Source: Capnocytophaga sp. oral taxon 338 str. F0234
Lineage (GTDB): Bacteria > Bacteroidota > Bacteroidia > Flavobacteriales > Flavobacteriaceae
Direction of reading: 5' to 3'
Assembly (NCBI RefSeq): GCF_000192225.1
Contig: NZ_GL872413.1
Location: 1,816,828-1,880,827 of the forward strand
Length of the DNA: 64,000 nt
Shown here: one piece after another, positions 1-10,482 of the stretch
How positions within the stretch are numbered: position 1 is the first letter of the stretch
Layout of the letters: every line of letters begins with the position of its first letter
Notes under the pieces: generated by a model
Told to the model about the DNA's origin: nothing
Databases searched by the model: none
What the model saw: only the letters and a program-made list of their open reading frames with translations
Translations under genes and position numbers: made by a program

Positions 1-3000
1 TTTCTTGCTTTCTGTCTTCTCTACATGAACAGTAAGATCAACATAACTGCTAGCACAGGCTTTAGGTTCTTGATATACATAAATATCATCTAAAGCAAGG
101 TCATTACCACTAATAACAGGGCTCATACTAACAATTTCTATACGAAGTGAAGTAACTCCCGGAGATGCTAATTCTCCAGAGAACTCATACCAAGCATTTG
201 GGTCATGTCCGTTCAATGGTGGAGCTAAGGTAGAGGAAGGAGGTACCAAATTAGCTCCTGTTACCTTATCTACCACACGTATCTGGAAAAGAGGTGCACC
301 ACAGGAAGTACAGAAACATAAATTATACACATACATCTTGAACTTAATAGGTTGTGTAGGGACTACATCTTCTACTTCTTTAGTATATATGGGCTTATTA
401 TATCCTATACTTCCCACATTCATTGCTAGATAGCGACCATTAGGGAGTCCTGTATGGTCACGTGGAGTTGTCCAACAGCCATTTGCTAAAGTATTCTGAT
501 TATTTTCAGCAGAAGTAACTACATAATAACCATCATGTATAACAGAATTAAGTACACATCCATAAGCTGAATACACATTAGGGTCACATCTGTTAACTCC
601 CTGACCAAAATCTTCTTGTAATAATACTATAGGATTTGGTGAAGCAGTTTCCTTATAAAACACCCTAATAGTTTGATTACCTGAAGAGGTAATGTTAGGG
701 AAGGTAGCCGGAGGCACTGTACCAGCAGTAAAGCCTGATGGAGGCACTGTAGGCAGAGTACCTGGTGTATGAGAGAGGCTATAACTATACGTTCCTTTAT
801 CGGTGGTAATATTTGCCCTAGCAATACCGTCACAGTCATATTTGATACTTGCATTAAGCGTAGGACGAGCAATAGGAGCCATCACCTGTATATCTTTGTT
901 CCATTCACAGACAGGCCCTCCTGGAGTAGCAGGTACATTCTGCACTTTCACATGATAAAGACCAGGAGTAAGGTTATCAAAAGTATTAGAAAGCTGCCAA
1001 GTAACACCATTATCTATACTATATTGATAAGAGTTAGTAGTTCCTCCTTTTACATTTGCTACACGAATAGAAGCAGAGTTTGCCGGAGTTTCACAAGCAA
1101 GCTGTATTACTCCAGCAAAGGCACGAATAGGTCCATTCCCTTCAGAGATAGTTTGCTCTATGGGATCTGTATGAGGGGGGTTACACTCAGTATGTGTTCC
1201 TCCTCCATGTACAGTATAGGTAATACAATCCTCTGGATAGTGACAGGTAATAGTTCCCTTAGTATAATAAATCCGTGCTTGATACTTTCCTACTGCTAAA
1301 TCACGGAAAGTATTATTTGACTGACGTATTTGACTATCCCAATCAGGCCAAGTACCATCAGCATTTTGCTTACGTATAACATACTGTACCTGTGTATAAT
1401 CGGAAGCATGGAAATTGGTATTAGTAATACTTACCTTGAGTTGTCCTGAAGTAGCACTACATACGGCATCTACTACTTTATCAAGAGTAAAGATAGGCTT
1501 TTCCTGATATTCATAGGTGATTTCCTTGGTGGCTTCACAATTATTTTCATCATATACAAATACCTTATATACTTTGGATCCAGGGCCTACCCAAGTATCC
1601 TTCACTTTCAAAGTATAAATATGTACTACAGGGGTTCCTCCTGCACCTTCAAACACCTCTACATCATCATAGGTGATAGTACCTGCTTGATTCTTTACAA
1701 TAAAAGAATACCTACCATTAATAGGATTAAGCTTACCTCCTTGTACTTTGATAGTTATTTCTTTCTCCAGACCACAGGCAATACTTTTAGCTCCCCCTGC
1801 ATTTATCTTTAGTTCAGGAACTTGATCAATAGTAATATTATTGTGAGTTACAGAACAGCCTGTACGATAGGTAGGCTCCACAACCACCTTATAATTATTA
1901 GCTGCTGGTAAGGCATAGAGAACATTCCTTACCGTAGGAATATTATCAGAATTAAGTTTGGTAGTATTGTCCACCACATAACTTGTCACTATAGTAGTTC
2001 CCTGGGTTACAGTTACTTTTACCGGTAGTGTAACATCAGAATTCACCACTACACGAAGTTTCCCAGAAGCAGGATTACTACTTACACACTTGACTTCTTC
2101 CACTTGGGTAACAGTGAAGGCAGTGTCATCAGTAACAGAAGCTACATCTACATCCTTTATATATTCACATACATTCTCTTGGAAATTTGCCACCTTAGCA
2201 CGTATATATACTTGATAAGCTCCTGCTTGGGTTACTGGAATATCAAAATGAGTAGTGCCTGCAGCCAAATCTGTATAGGAAGTAGAGCCTGCAGGACCGG
2301 AAAGTTTCCATTGATAAGTTCCATTAGGCAAACCGGCAACTTTTATCTTTCCTATGCCACAGATAATATTCTCTACCGTAGCACTATAGGTAAGGTCTCC
2401 CTTATAAGCACGGAAGTGATAGGTAAGTGGACAGTTAGGATGACCTATTCGTACGGCATATTCAGAACCATTAGCATGTATATCTACCGCCTTAAGAGTA
2501 AAGGATTTCCCTGTATGTACAAGTTGCCACTGACTATCAGATTGAATGCTCCCCCCTAAAACAACAGGTGGGCAACCATCAGTAGGTTTGGGACGCTGTA
2601 TCTTATATTTATACCAAGTTACTTGTCCATCAGTAAGGGAGGCATCGGTAATAGTGAGGATTTGTTGACCATTGCACACAGCAATACCAAGATACTCTTT
2701 ACCATCAATATTACATACCTCGCGTTCGGTAATATAAGGAGCATTTCTCAAAGGGTGTAGTTCATCTCCTGTACGGTTATATACATCATACTTAATACGC
2801 AATGTATTATTACAGCGATTACCTCCTGGAGGAGGAGTACGCTCTACCCAATACACTCCAGCAGAAGAAATAGGTAAATCCTCAGTGGTAGCAATTACAC
2901 CTGCTTGCCCCTCCTTAGTCCATTTCCATGAAACAAAGCCGGAACCTCCTTTAAGCACCATACCCCCACAAAAAGGAAGACGTTGTGAAGCACAGGAGTC

Positions 3001-4551
3001 ATCCTTAACAAAAAAAGTAGTCGCTTCTTCACTATTCTGATCACAAGCACCTCCTGTATTAGCAAAAGAACCTGTACGATACTCCTTATTGTCCAACGAA
3101 GCATGATAGAGCATTTCTGCTTGATTCTTCATCTCATTAGAACAAAAATCAATAAGATCAGCACAATCAGGATTTACCTTTACATTAAGCACTATAGGAG
3201 CTGAAAAAGGAGCCGTAGGAGAGTACTGTAGAAGTGATGGATCTACCTGGAACTTTATCATGGTACGTCCTGTGTTATTATAATTAGGAGTAGCAGAAAT
3301 AAAGGTTACTCCCGAAGGCAAAGGTTGTTCAAAATTCTCATAAGTAATCCCCTTCGGAAGTAAATCCTCAAGAATAGCATCACGTACATTGTCATTTCCT
3401 ATATTACGAAATTTTAAACGATATTTGAGCGCATCGCCAAAAGCCACTTGTTTATTAGTAAAATCCTTCCACTGTCCTGCCTCCAAGCCAAGTACTTCTT
3501 TTTGAGTCTCTACATGCGGAGCTATCGCATCCACAGAAAAGGGAACTACAAAAGTAATATAAGCATCTTCTGCCACAAATTCAATATTTAAAGAAGTTGC
3601 TCCATTAGCAATAACTGTATTATTAGGATTAGAAATATCAAAAACATCTATATCTACAAAAGTTGTTCGCAATGGAGTAATGGGATTTCTTGGCATGGCT
3701 GTCAAAGAGTGATTTAAGGAGACTGAAGCATCCATAAAGTCATCATTTCTATTAGGAACTGAGGTTCCATTCCCTTGTACATGCCCATTAATTTTTAATT
3801 GGTCAAAAGAATCCATATTTCCAGCCCCTGTGAACAGACCTATACGTGCTTTTATAGGAGCAGGTGCAGGGGGTGTTTGAAATCCTGTAATAGGGATTGT
3901 GCGTGTCTGCTTTCCTGCATACTGAAAGAAATTCCAACGAGAACCATCATATATGTATATACGTTTACTTGTATTTGCATTTACATCCTCATATACTACA
4001 ACTAAATTCCAGCCTCCCCATCCCTGATCAAATTCATCAGAATAGATATCTCCAACAACATATTCTCCATTATTGAAATTAGAGCCAATACTTTGCAATA
4101 AGGAAGTTACGTCCTTAAAAGAATTATAAGCATCTTCTATATTTGCAAAATTAGATTGCATGTGTACATCTGCCGTAAGACTATGATAATAATTTTGACC
4201 AGGTAATTTAAATTTGACCTGTCTTTTTCTAACATCATTATTCCCCATTTGTACAGGTGCGGCCCAATATAAACCAGCCCATTTCACACGTAGACAAGAA
4301 CTTGGAGAAGATATTCGTAAGGTTGCTGCACTTGCATTCATCGTAGGTCTATTTCCATGAGAAGGATCTGAAATATTAATTAGATTTCCTCCCACTTTAC
4401 GTAAATTACCTATAAGCATAAAATCTCCTTTGATAGCCTGTCCATTATTATCCCATCGCAATTTTATAGGAGTATCTGCCACCTGCCCTCTCATGTTATC
4501 AGTTAAAAAGAAACAACAAAGAGCCACTAAAAGATATAAATACTTTTTCAT
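1..4551 (-). CDS. Large secreted adhesin-like repeat protein (partial)
   Basis: The frame opens at the ATG at 4551 and stays open to the window edge, so at least 1,517 residues are present and the stop codon is missing. The first ~23 residues are a signal peptide (MKKYLYLLVALCCFFLTDN...). Around residues 350-450 there is a DUF11-like conserved-repeat domain (LKYRLKFRNIGNDNVRD). Later Ig-like segments include a SprB-type repeat at about residues 1170-1205 (YQYSIDNGVTWQ, then NLTPGLYHVKV). Proteins of this build in Bacteroidota are usually exported by the type IX system and end in a sorting domain; that end lies outside the window, so T9SS export is inference. A role in surface adhesion or gliding is plausible but not shown. 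Confidence 0.75.
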   Translation of the reverse strand, partial: MKKYLYLLVALCCFFLTDNMRGQVADTPIKLRWDNNGQAIKGDFMLIGNLRKVGGNLINISDPSHGNRPTMNASAATLRISSPSSCLRVKWAGLYWAAPVQMGNNDVRKRQVKFKLPGQNYYHSLTADVHMQSNFANIEDAYNSFKDVTSLLQSIGSNFNNGEYVVGDIYSDEFDQGWGGWNLVVVYEDVNANTSKRIYIYDGSRWNFFQYAGKQTRTIPITGFQTPPAPAPIKARIGLFTGAGNMDSFDQLKINGHVQGNGTSVPNRNDDFMDASVSLNHSLTAMPRNPITPLRTTFVDIDVFDISNPNNTVIANGATSLNIEFVAEDAYITFVVPFSVDAIAPHVETQKEVLGLEAGQWKDFTNKQVAFGDALKYRLKFRNIGNDNVRDAILEDLLPKGITYENFEQPLPSGVTFISATPNYNNTGRTMIKFQVDPSLLQYSPTAPFSAPIVLNVKVNPDCADLIDFCSNEMKNQAEMLYHASLDNKEYRTGSFANTGGACDQNSEEATTFFVKDDSCASQRLPFCGGMVLKGGSGFVSWKWTKEGQAGVIATTEDLPISSAGVYWVERTPPPGGNRCNNTLRIKYDVYNRTGDELHPLRNAPYITEREVCNIDGKEYLGIAVCNGQQILTITDASLTDGQVTWYKYKIQRPKPTDGCPPVVLGGSIQSDSQWQLVHTGKSFTLKAVDIHANGSEYAVRIGHPNCPLTYHFRAYKGDLTYSATVENIICGIGKIKVAGLPNGTYQWKLSGPAGSTSYTDLAAGTTHFDIPVTQAGAYQVYIRAKVANFQENVCEYIKDVDVASVTDDTAFTVTQVEEVKCVSSNPASGKLRVVVNSDVTLPVKVTVTQGTTIVTSYVVDNTTKLNSDNIPTVRNVLYALPAANNYKVVVEPTYRTGCSVTHNNITIDQVPELKINAGGAKSIACGLEKEITIKVQGGKLNPINGRYSFIVKNQAGTITYDDVEVFEGAGGTPVVHIYTLKVKDTWVGPGSKVYKVFVYDENNCEATKEITYEYQEKPIFTLDKVVDAVCSATSGQLKVSITNTNFHASDYTQVQYVIRKQNADGTWPDWDSQIRQSNNTFRDLAVGKYQARIYYTKGTITCHYPEDCITYTVHGGGTHTECNPPHTDPIEQTISEGNGPIRAFAGVIQLACETPANSASIRVANVKGGTTNSYQYSIDNGVTWQLSNTFDNLTPGLYHVKVQNVPATPGGPVCEWNKDIQVMAPIARPTLNASIKYDCDGIARANITTDKGTYSYSLSHTPGTLPTVPPSGFTAGTVPPATFPNITSSGNQTIRVFYKETASPNPIVLLQEDFGQGVNRCDPNVYSAYGCVLNSVIHDGYYVVTSAENNQNTLANGCWTTPRDHTGLPNGRYLAMNVGSIGYNKPIYTKEVEDVVPTQPIKFKMYVYNLCFCTSCGAPLFQIRVVDKVTGANLVPPSSTLAPPLNGHDPNAWYEFSGELASPGVTSLRIEIVSMSPVISGNDLALDDIYVYQEPKACASSYVDLTVHVEKTESKK

Positions 4552-4997
4552 AATGATTATGGTATTCGTTACGGTAAAGATTCTAATATATTATGTTAAA
4601 CAACTGATTTATAAAAAAATAAAAAAAGAATTTTTTTCTTAAAATATCTTTATTTTATATAAGTATATACAAAAGCAAAAGTATTAAAAAAATTCAATTA
4701 AAAAAAATAATTTTCTTTTTTTTTCATGAACTGTATTATTTCATACACTAATGGAAAAAATGTTAAGAATAAATATAAGAAAGATTCTAACTACTTTTCA
4801 TAGCTATTATAATTATTTTGATATGACTTTATTTATAATAAGTAGTAAAATTATCTACAGGTATTTTCTTCTTAAAAAAGCCTCACTATATAATACTTTG
4901 CAAATTAACGATAGCCAAGAAACAGGATTATACCTTTTTAGTTAGGAAGATTTCCTATTTTTATGTACTTTTGCAATTCTTTATCACAATAGATGTT
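4552..4997. other. AT-rich intergenic spacer
   Basis: This spacer separates the divergent adhesin gene and lipB. It is very AT-rich with several A or T runs. Short open frames here have biased, low-complexity composition and no recognisable protein signature. Apart from the lipB promoter at its right end I see no RNA gene, repeat or clear promoter for the adhesin gene. Confidence 0.5.
4966..4973 (+). promoter_or_regulatory. -7 promoter element of lipB
   Basis: TACTTTTG matches the Bacteroidota -7 consensus TAnnTTTG and lies 24 bases before the lipB ATG. It contains the in-frame TTG at 4971, which argues that the coding region starts downstream at 4998. No convincing -33 TTG is visible. Confidence 0.55.
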
Positions 4998-5693
4998 ATG
5001 AATAAGAAAATTACTCTAATAGACTGGGGATTAAAAGATTATAAGGAAGCTTGGGAGGCTCAAGAGGAGTTATTCCAATCCATTATTACTCAGAAAATGA
5101 CCAATAGAAACCTCCCCATACCTATCCCTACCCCTAACTATCTGATTTTCGTAGAACATCCCCATGTACTTACCTTAGGAAAAAGTGGAATAATGGAGCA
5201 CTTGCTCATGAGTGAGGATTTCCTAAAACAGAAACATATCTCTTTCTATAAGGTAAACCGTGGAGGGGATATCACCTATCATGGGCTGGGACAGGTGGTT
5301 GGTTATCCTATCTTAGACTTAGATAATTTTTTCCCTGATATCCACCAATACCTACGCTATTTAGAAGAAGTAATCATCCTTACCCTTGCAGACTATGGAC
5401 TCAAAGGGGAACGTAGCAAGGGAGAAACGGGAGTCTGGATAGATGTAGGTACTCCTTTAGCTCGCAAAATATGTGCAATGGGTGTAAGAGCTTCTCGCTG
5501 GGTTACCATGCATGGTTTTGCCCTGAATGTAAATACAGATTTATCTTACTTTAATTATATTGTCCCTTGTGGAATTGCCGACAAAGCAGTTACCTCTCTT
5601 GAAGCAGAACTTGGACATTCTGTTTCTTTAGAAGATGTTAAGGAGCATATTATCCACCATTTCTTAGAAGTATTCTCCGCCACGCTCAACTGA
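4998..5693 (+). CDS. lipB: Octanoyltransferase LipB
   Basis: LipB moves octanoate from acyl carrier protein to the lipoyl domains of target enzymes, the first step of lipoate synthesis. The 231-residue protein has the family signatures: RGGDITYHGLGQ with the conserved glycines and histidine, GVWID, and PCGIADKAVTSL, which carries the active-site cysteine and lysine. I start it at ATG 4998 rather than an in-frame TTG at 4971 because the latter lies inside the -7 promoter box and the family begins near the KKITLIDWG segment. It ends 8 bases from the convergent L,D-transpeptidase gene. Confidence 0.95.
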   Translation: MNKKITLIDWGLKDYKEAWEAQEELFQSIITQKMTNRNLPIPIPTPNYLIFVEHPHVLTLGKSGIMEHLLMSEDFLKQKHISFYKVNRGGDITYHGLGQVVGYPILDLDNFFPDIHQYLRYLEEVIILTLADYGLKGERSKGETGVWIDVGTPLARKICAMGVRASRWVTMHGFALNVNTDLSYFNYIVPCGIADKAVTSLEAELGHSVSLEDVKEHIIHHFLEVFSATLN

Positions 5694-5701
5694 GAGAACA
5701 G

Positions 5702-7381
5702 TTACATAGTTTTATAGTGATTAAGTACCTTAAGTTGTTCTTTGTCAAACTGATAAGGATCATTACGGATAATAAGATTCCCCTTCTTATCTACCCAAGC
5801 AGTAAGATAGGATATATCTATCACAAAGTGCTTCTTGGGATGCACTCTGTACTGGTTTTTCCCTGTATCCATTGCCTCTCTGACCTTCTGTTCATCCCAA
5901 TCTTCAGAGGATTTGAGTAGATAAGTAGCAAATTGATCAGGATATTCTACACGAATACAGCCATGACTATAGGTACGCTGTGTATTTCCAAAAAGTCGCT
6001 TGGAAGGGGTATCATGCAGGTAGATACTCATATCATTATAAAGGACAAACTTCACCAAACCTAAGGAATTACGTTCGGAAGGATCTTCTACAAAATAGAA
6101 AATACGTTTATGTAGCTGATCATCCTTCCAATTAACTTGAGTGGGATCTATCTCCTTATTATTCTCATAAAGTTTATATCCACGCTTAGCATATTTAAGT
6201 GAATCTCCACTACTTATAATATTAGGTATCATTTCCTTACGTACAATACTCTGTGGTACCGACCAAGTGGGACGAAACTCTATATACCTAAGACTGTCAG
6301 AGAAAATAGGGGTAGGCGTTTTAGGATTACCTACCACTACCCTAGTTTCAAACATTAAAGAATCCTTATGAAATAGGCGTAGGCAATACTCAGGAATATT
6401 CACCAATATATAATCCTCTCCTAAATCTTTATTTTGCCAACGTAAGCGCTCCATATTCAGGAGTAACAAATCACGTTTCTGCTTAATGTTCATCTGCAAA
6501 TAATTCATAGTTAATGCACCAGGTATTCCATCTGCAGGAATCCCTATACTCCTTTGAAATTCTTTAACTGCTTCTATAAGTAAGGAATCTACCTGTTGAG
6601 GTTCACCTTGTACAGGAGATTTATAACCTTTATACTCCAAATGAGCTCGCAGGGCCAGAATTGTGCTATCGGCATAACCTATGCCATAACTCTTCAAATC
6701 TGTAATAGAAAAAAGAGGATAAGTAATAGCCGTATCTTTTTCTAATTCTCTATATTTCTGTGCCATTGCTTTATAAAAAGATTGCTGCGGTTGAAGAGCA
6801 TCTATAATTAAGGAAAGATTATCATCATCCTTAAGCTTTAAAAGGAGCTCTACATTATCCAAATAAGGGCGATTACGTCTCCAAATACGCTTTTCATCTC
6901 CTACCTTAGGAATACGTCCTCTTGTCAAATGATTAGTAAAAAGTAAAAAAGAAGCTGTAATTTCTCTATCTAAACCTTCTAATTGCTCTGAAGAATAAGA
7001 ATACTTATACAGAGAATCTACTTGATGAGCGAGTCTTTCTTTATGATAATTCTCCGGAAAAAATCCATAATCTACAAATTCATCAAGAACCTTTATATAA
7101 GAAGTAAAAAGAGCAGATGGTTTATTCTGATATAACCAACGAGTTCTATAATCGTATTTTTTATAAAAGTCCACAAGTTCTCGCTCTATTACAGGTCTAT
7201 AGATGTGATCCTTGATAGTTACCTTCTTAAGAGACGCCGCCGTTGTATCTTGCAAAGATACTGCTTGATAGGATTCATTAACCTCTCTATTGGAAATCTC
7301 CTTCACTATTACTTTGGAATCCCTTTGCCTGCACCCCAAAAGAAGCAATGAAAATAGAAGGATATACAAATATTTTAACAT
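5702..7381 (-). CDS. L,D-transpeptidase lipoprotein (YcbB/LdtD family)
   Basis: This enzyme family forms 3-3 cross-links in peptidoglycan or attaches proteins to it in the periplasm. The 559-residue protein begins with a lipoprotein signal peptide (LLFSLLLLGC, lipobox cysteine 17). A large N-terminal scaffold domain follows, then a peptidoglycan-binding-like helix bundle near residue 265 (EAVKEFQRSIGIPADGIPG) and the YkuD catalytic domain. The active-site motif YSHGCIRVE holds the nucleophile cysteine and the histidine. Its promoter is the divergent one at 7399-7432. Length and domain order match the LdtD/YcbB type rather than short ErfK-type enzymes; the exact cross-link made is not known. 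Confidence 0.9.
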   Translation of the reverse strand: MLKYLYILLFSLLLLGCRQRDSKVIVKEISNREVNESYQAVSLQDTTAASLKKVTIKDHIYRPVIERELVDFYKKYDYRTRWLYQNKPSALFTSYIKVLDEFVDYGFFPENYHKERLAHQVDSLYKYSYSSEQLEGLDREITASFLLFTNHLTRGRIPKVGDEKRIWRRNRPYLDNVELLLKLKDDDNLSLIIDALQPQQSFYKAMAQKYRELEKDTAITYPLFSITDLKSYGIGYADSTILALRAHLEYKGYKSPVQGEPQQVDSLLIEAVKEFQRSIGIPADGIPGALTMNYLQMNIKQKRDLLLLNMERLRWQNKDLGEDYILVNIPEYCLRLFHKDSLMFETRVVVGNPKTPTPIFSDSLRYIEFRPTWSVPQSIVRKEMIPNIISSGDSLKYAKRGYKLYENNKEIDPTQVNWKDDQLHKRIFYFVEDPSERNSLGLVKFVLYNDMSIYLHDTPSKRLFGNTQRTYSHGCIRVEYPDQFATYLLKSSEDWDEQKVREAMDTGKNQYRVHPKKHFVIDISYLTAWVDKKGNLIIRNDPYQFDKEQLKVLNHYKTM

Positions 7382-7398
7382 ATTATCATTTTTAGGGA

Positions 7399-7432
7399 CA
7401 AAGATAAATATTTTTTAAGATAATAAGCAAAA
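7399..7432 (-). promoter_or_regulatory. Promoter of the L,D-transpeptidase gene
   Basis: Read on the minus strand, TTTTG (7432-7428) and TATCTTTG (7406-7399) are separated by 21 bases. This matches the flavobacterial -33/-7 pattern and lies 18 bases before the start codon. Confidence 0.6.
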
Positions 7433-7486
7433 TATTGGCATGTTATTTGTATAATATTTTATAGCAATTTTTTAATAAATAGAAAG

Positions 7487-10477
7487 ATGAAAAAGTTTCT
7501 ATCATTTCTCATACTGTTTTACTCTTTAACTCCCATAATAGCCCAAAAAACTATTATTCCTCAGGTAAAAGTAGTTAATGAACACAATGCTAATCCCATG
7601 ATCTTACAAGAACTTTCTATAGATATATTGGTAATGGGACAAACAGCAGTAACTACTATGGAAATGAGTTTCTATAATCCCAATAGCCGTGTAATGGAAG
7701 GCGAGTTTGAGTTTCCTCTCTCCGATGGGCAACAAGTCTCTCGTTTCGCTCTGGATATTAATGGAAAGCTCCGTGAGGGTGCTGTAGTGGATAAGGCTCT
7801 GGGACGCAAAGCTTTTGAGGACATTGTACGTCGTGGTGTAGACCCAGGTTTGTTAGAAAAAACCGAAGGAAACAACTTCCGTGCCCGTGTATATCCTATG
7901 CCCAGAAGAGGTTCTCGCCGTATACTTATCGCATTCGAGCAAGAACTCTCCCAAAAGGACGGACAGGATTTCTTTTTCCTCCCTATCGCTACGGCTATGA
8001 AACTTAAGAAATTTAGAATACACACCGAAGTAGTCTCCCGTTTTGTAAAAGCCAATATACAGAATTCACTACAACTGGATTTTACTCAAAGTCGCAATAG
8101 CTATATCAGCGAGGTAGAGAAGACCAACTATACCTTAGATAAAAACATCGCTCTTACCTTTCCAAAGATAGACAAACCCCAGCTCATCAGTGCCTCCAAA
8201 GGAGATAAAAGCTACTTATATGGAAATATCGCTTTAGAAAAACTACCTCTGAGAGCTAAAGAAGCTCCTAAAAATATAGGAATCCTTTGGGATATATCCT
8301 CCTCAAGTGAGAAAAGAGATTTTGCCAAAGAATATGCTCTCTTGGATGCCTATTTCAAAGAGGTAAAGAATATAAAAGTGACCCTCACTACCTTTCATAT
8401 TCGTACTTCCAAGCCTATTTTCTTTGAGGTAAAAGACGGTAATTGGCAAGAATTAAAACACTGTTTAGAAAATCAAACCTATGATGGAGCTACCGACGGA
8501 AATGCGATGATATTCCCTCATGGAGCAGATGAATATTTCCTATTCTCCGATGGTATCTTTAATTTTGGCAAAGAAGAGTTCAAGATCAATAACTTAGTCA
8601 AAAACCTTCACACTCCTGTTAATATCATTACCTCCCAACTTGTGGCGAATATGGACAAACTACAATATTTAGCAGGAACCACAGGGGGTAGTTTTATCAA
8701 CCTCAACACTCAAGAGCCCACTAAAGCACTTAAGTCATTACGTTATCAGTCCTTCCAGCTCTTAGGATATGAAGTAAAACAAGGAAAAATAACACACTTA
8801 TACCCTGAAAAGGGTACCTTGATAGAGGAAAATTTCACTTTCTCAGGTGAACTCCTCTCTCAGAATGCCACATTGCTTATTTCTTTTGGCTATCCAAACA
8901 AAACAATCATACAGAAGGAGGTTATTTTTTCTAAAACCTCAGAGGCAAATATACATGAATTCTCACTTTTACGCCATATATGGGCAGAGAAAAAGATCTC
9001 ACAGCTCCAAAAGGAAGGTTCTGATACTAAAAAGATAGATGCAGTAGGTCGGGAATATGGTATTGTAACCGAGGGCAACTCCCTGATTGTATTGGAAACA
9101 GTAGAGGATTATCTTCGCTACCAAATCACTCCTCCTGAAGAACTCCAAAAGGAATATTACCACCATGTAAACAAGGAAAAACAAGATAAGGAAAAAGCAA
9201 AGAAGGAACACCTGGACTATATTGTAAGACTATCCGAGGCCCAAAGCAAATGGTGGAATACTGACTTCCCTATTGTAGGTACCAAACCTGAGAAATCTAA
9301 AAAAGAAGAACAAGATGGAATGCAAATAGTGAGAGAAGAACATGCTGTGGCTGCTGGAGTACAAGCAAGAGCTGTAGCATCACAAAGTAATGCTTTAGTT
9401 ATAAGAGCAGATCGAAGTTCTGTCTCAAGTAATAATGATGCTCAGCTCGCTGATGTAGTTGTAACAGGGCATAGGGCTTCTAAGAAAGAAAGAAGACAAG
9501 CCAATAAAATAACACAAGCCAATATGAGCGGAGTAATAACTTATTCTGAGGAGGAAAACACCTCTAATACAAATCCTTCTAAAATAATCCTAAGCAACTA
9601 TAACCCAGACACCCCTTACCTAAAAGTAATGGAATATGCTGACCCTGCTAAAGCGATAGAGACTTACTACAAACTCAAGAAAGAATACGGACAGACCCCT
9701 TCTTTCTATGTAGACGTAGCAGATTACTTCTTCAAAAAAGGAGATACTGAGCAGGCAGTATTAGTGGTGTCCAACTTAGCCGAACTTGGCTTGGAAGATG
9801 CACAACTGCTTCGCATATTAGGCTACAAGCTCAGCAACTACAAGGCAAACCAAGAGTCTATAGAGGTATTTCGCAAGGTGCTCTCTATCCGTGAAGAGGA
9901 GCCACAAGCCTATCGCGATTTGGGACTTGCCCTTGCGCAAGATAAGCAATATCAACAAGCAGTAGAGACATTATACAAGGTAGTTAGTCATCCTTGGGAT
10001 AGCCGATTCAGAGAGGTGCAACTGATCGTGATGAATGAAATTAATAATATCGTAAATACCCAAAAGGGTATTCGGACATCCTTTATAGACAAACGACTAC
10101 TCAAAAAAGAGCCTGTGGACATCCGTGTAGTTCTTACTTGGGATACGGACAACTCCGATATGGACTTATGGGTTACCGACCCTGAGGAGGAAAAATGTTT
10201 CTATGGACATAGACGTACTTTCTTAGGAGGTACTATGAGCCAAGATATAACCCAAGGATATGGACCAGAGGAATTTATGCTTAAGAAAGCTCCTAAGGGT
10301 AACTATAAGATAGAGGTAAACTATTATGGGAATCGCTCTCAAAAGCAACTCTTCCCTGTAAGCCTCCGAATTACTTTCTTTACCCATTATGGTACCTCTC
10401 AAGAAAAGAAACAAGAGACTACAGTACGTCTCTCTAACAAAAGAGAAGTCATAGAAGTAGGTAGCTTTGAATTCTAA
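7487..10477 (+). CDS. VIT domain / DUF2135 secreted protein
   Basis: The 996-residue protein has a signal peptide (MKKFLSFLILFYSLTPIIAQ). A VIT (vault/inter-alpha-trypsin) domain follows at about residues 25-150 (MEMSFYNPNSRVMEGEFEFP), then a von Willebrand A-like region (GILWDISSSSEKRDF, FLFSDGIFNFG). There is a short segment DVVVTGHRASKK that resembles the start of TonB-receptor plug regions. TPR-like helices fall near 725-860 and a DUF2135 domain near 885-990 (VVLTWDTDNSDMDLWVTDP). The order VIT-vWA-TPR-DUF2135 is known in Bacteroidota proteins of unknown function. A small lipoprotein gene begins 5 bases after its stop, so the two are likely co-transcribed. A role at the cell envelope is inferred from the signal peptide only. 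Confidence 0.85.
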   Translation: MKKFLSFLILFYSLTPIIAQKTIIPQVKVVNEHNANPMILQELSIDILVMGQTAVTTMEMSFYNPNSRVMEGEFEFPLSDGQQVSRFALDINGKLREGAVVDKALGRKAFEDIVRRGVDPGLLEKTEGNNFRARVYPMPRRGSRRILIAFEQELSQKDGQDFFFLPIATAMKLKKFRIHTEVVSRFVKANIQNSLQLDFTQSRNSYISEVEKTNYTLDKNIALTFPKIDKPQLISASKGDKSYLYGNIALEKLPLRAKEAPKNIGILWDISSSSEKRDFAKEYALLDAYFKEVKNIKVTLTTFHIRTSKPIFFEVKDGNWQELKHCLENQTYDGATDGNAMIFPHGADEYFLFSDGIFNFGKEEFKINNLVKNLHTPVNIITSQLVANMDKLQYLAGTTGGSFINLNTQEPTKALKSLRYQSFQLLGYEVKQGKITHLYPEKGTLIEENFTFSGELLSQNATLLISFGYPNKTIIQKEVIFSKTSEANIHEFSLLRHIWAEKKISQLQKEGSDTKKIDAVGREYGIVTEGNSLIVLETVEDYLRYQITPPEELQKEYYHHVNKEKQDKEKAKKEHLDYIVRLSEAQSKWWNTDFPIVGTKPEKSKKEEQDGMQIVREEHAVAAGVQARAVASQSNALVIRADRSSVSSNNDAQLADVVVTGHRASKKERRQANKITQANMSGVITYSEEENTSNTNPSKIILSNYNPDTPYLKVMEYADPAKAIETYYKLKKEYGQTPSFYVDVADYFFKKGDTEQAVLVVSNLAELGLEDAQLLRILGYKLSNYKANQESIEVFRKVLSIREEEPQAYRDLGLALAQDKQYQQAVETLYKVVSHPWDSRFREVQLIVMNEINNIVNTQKGIRTSFIDKRLLKKEPVDIRVVLTWDTDNSDMDLWVTDPEEEKCFYGHRRTFLGGTMSQDITQGYGPEEFMLKKAPKGNYKIEVNYYGNRSQKQLFPVSLRITFFTHYGTSQEKKQETTVRLSNKREVIEVGSFEF

Positions 10478-10482
10478 TAAAT

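Noticed and set aside
769-1299. Long open frame on the plus strand across the adhesin gene
   Set aside because: It is rich in Ser, Arg and Ile without any family signature and lies fully inside the clear minus-strand gene with signal peptide and repeats.
4751-4945. Small open frame in the AT-rich spacer before lipB
   Set aside because: Composition follows the base bias, with no promoter and no recognisable motif.
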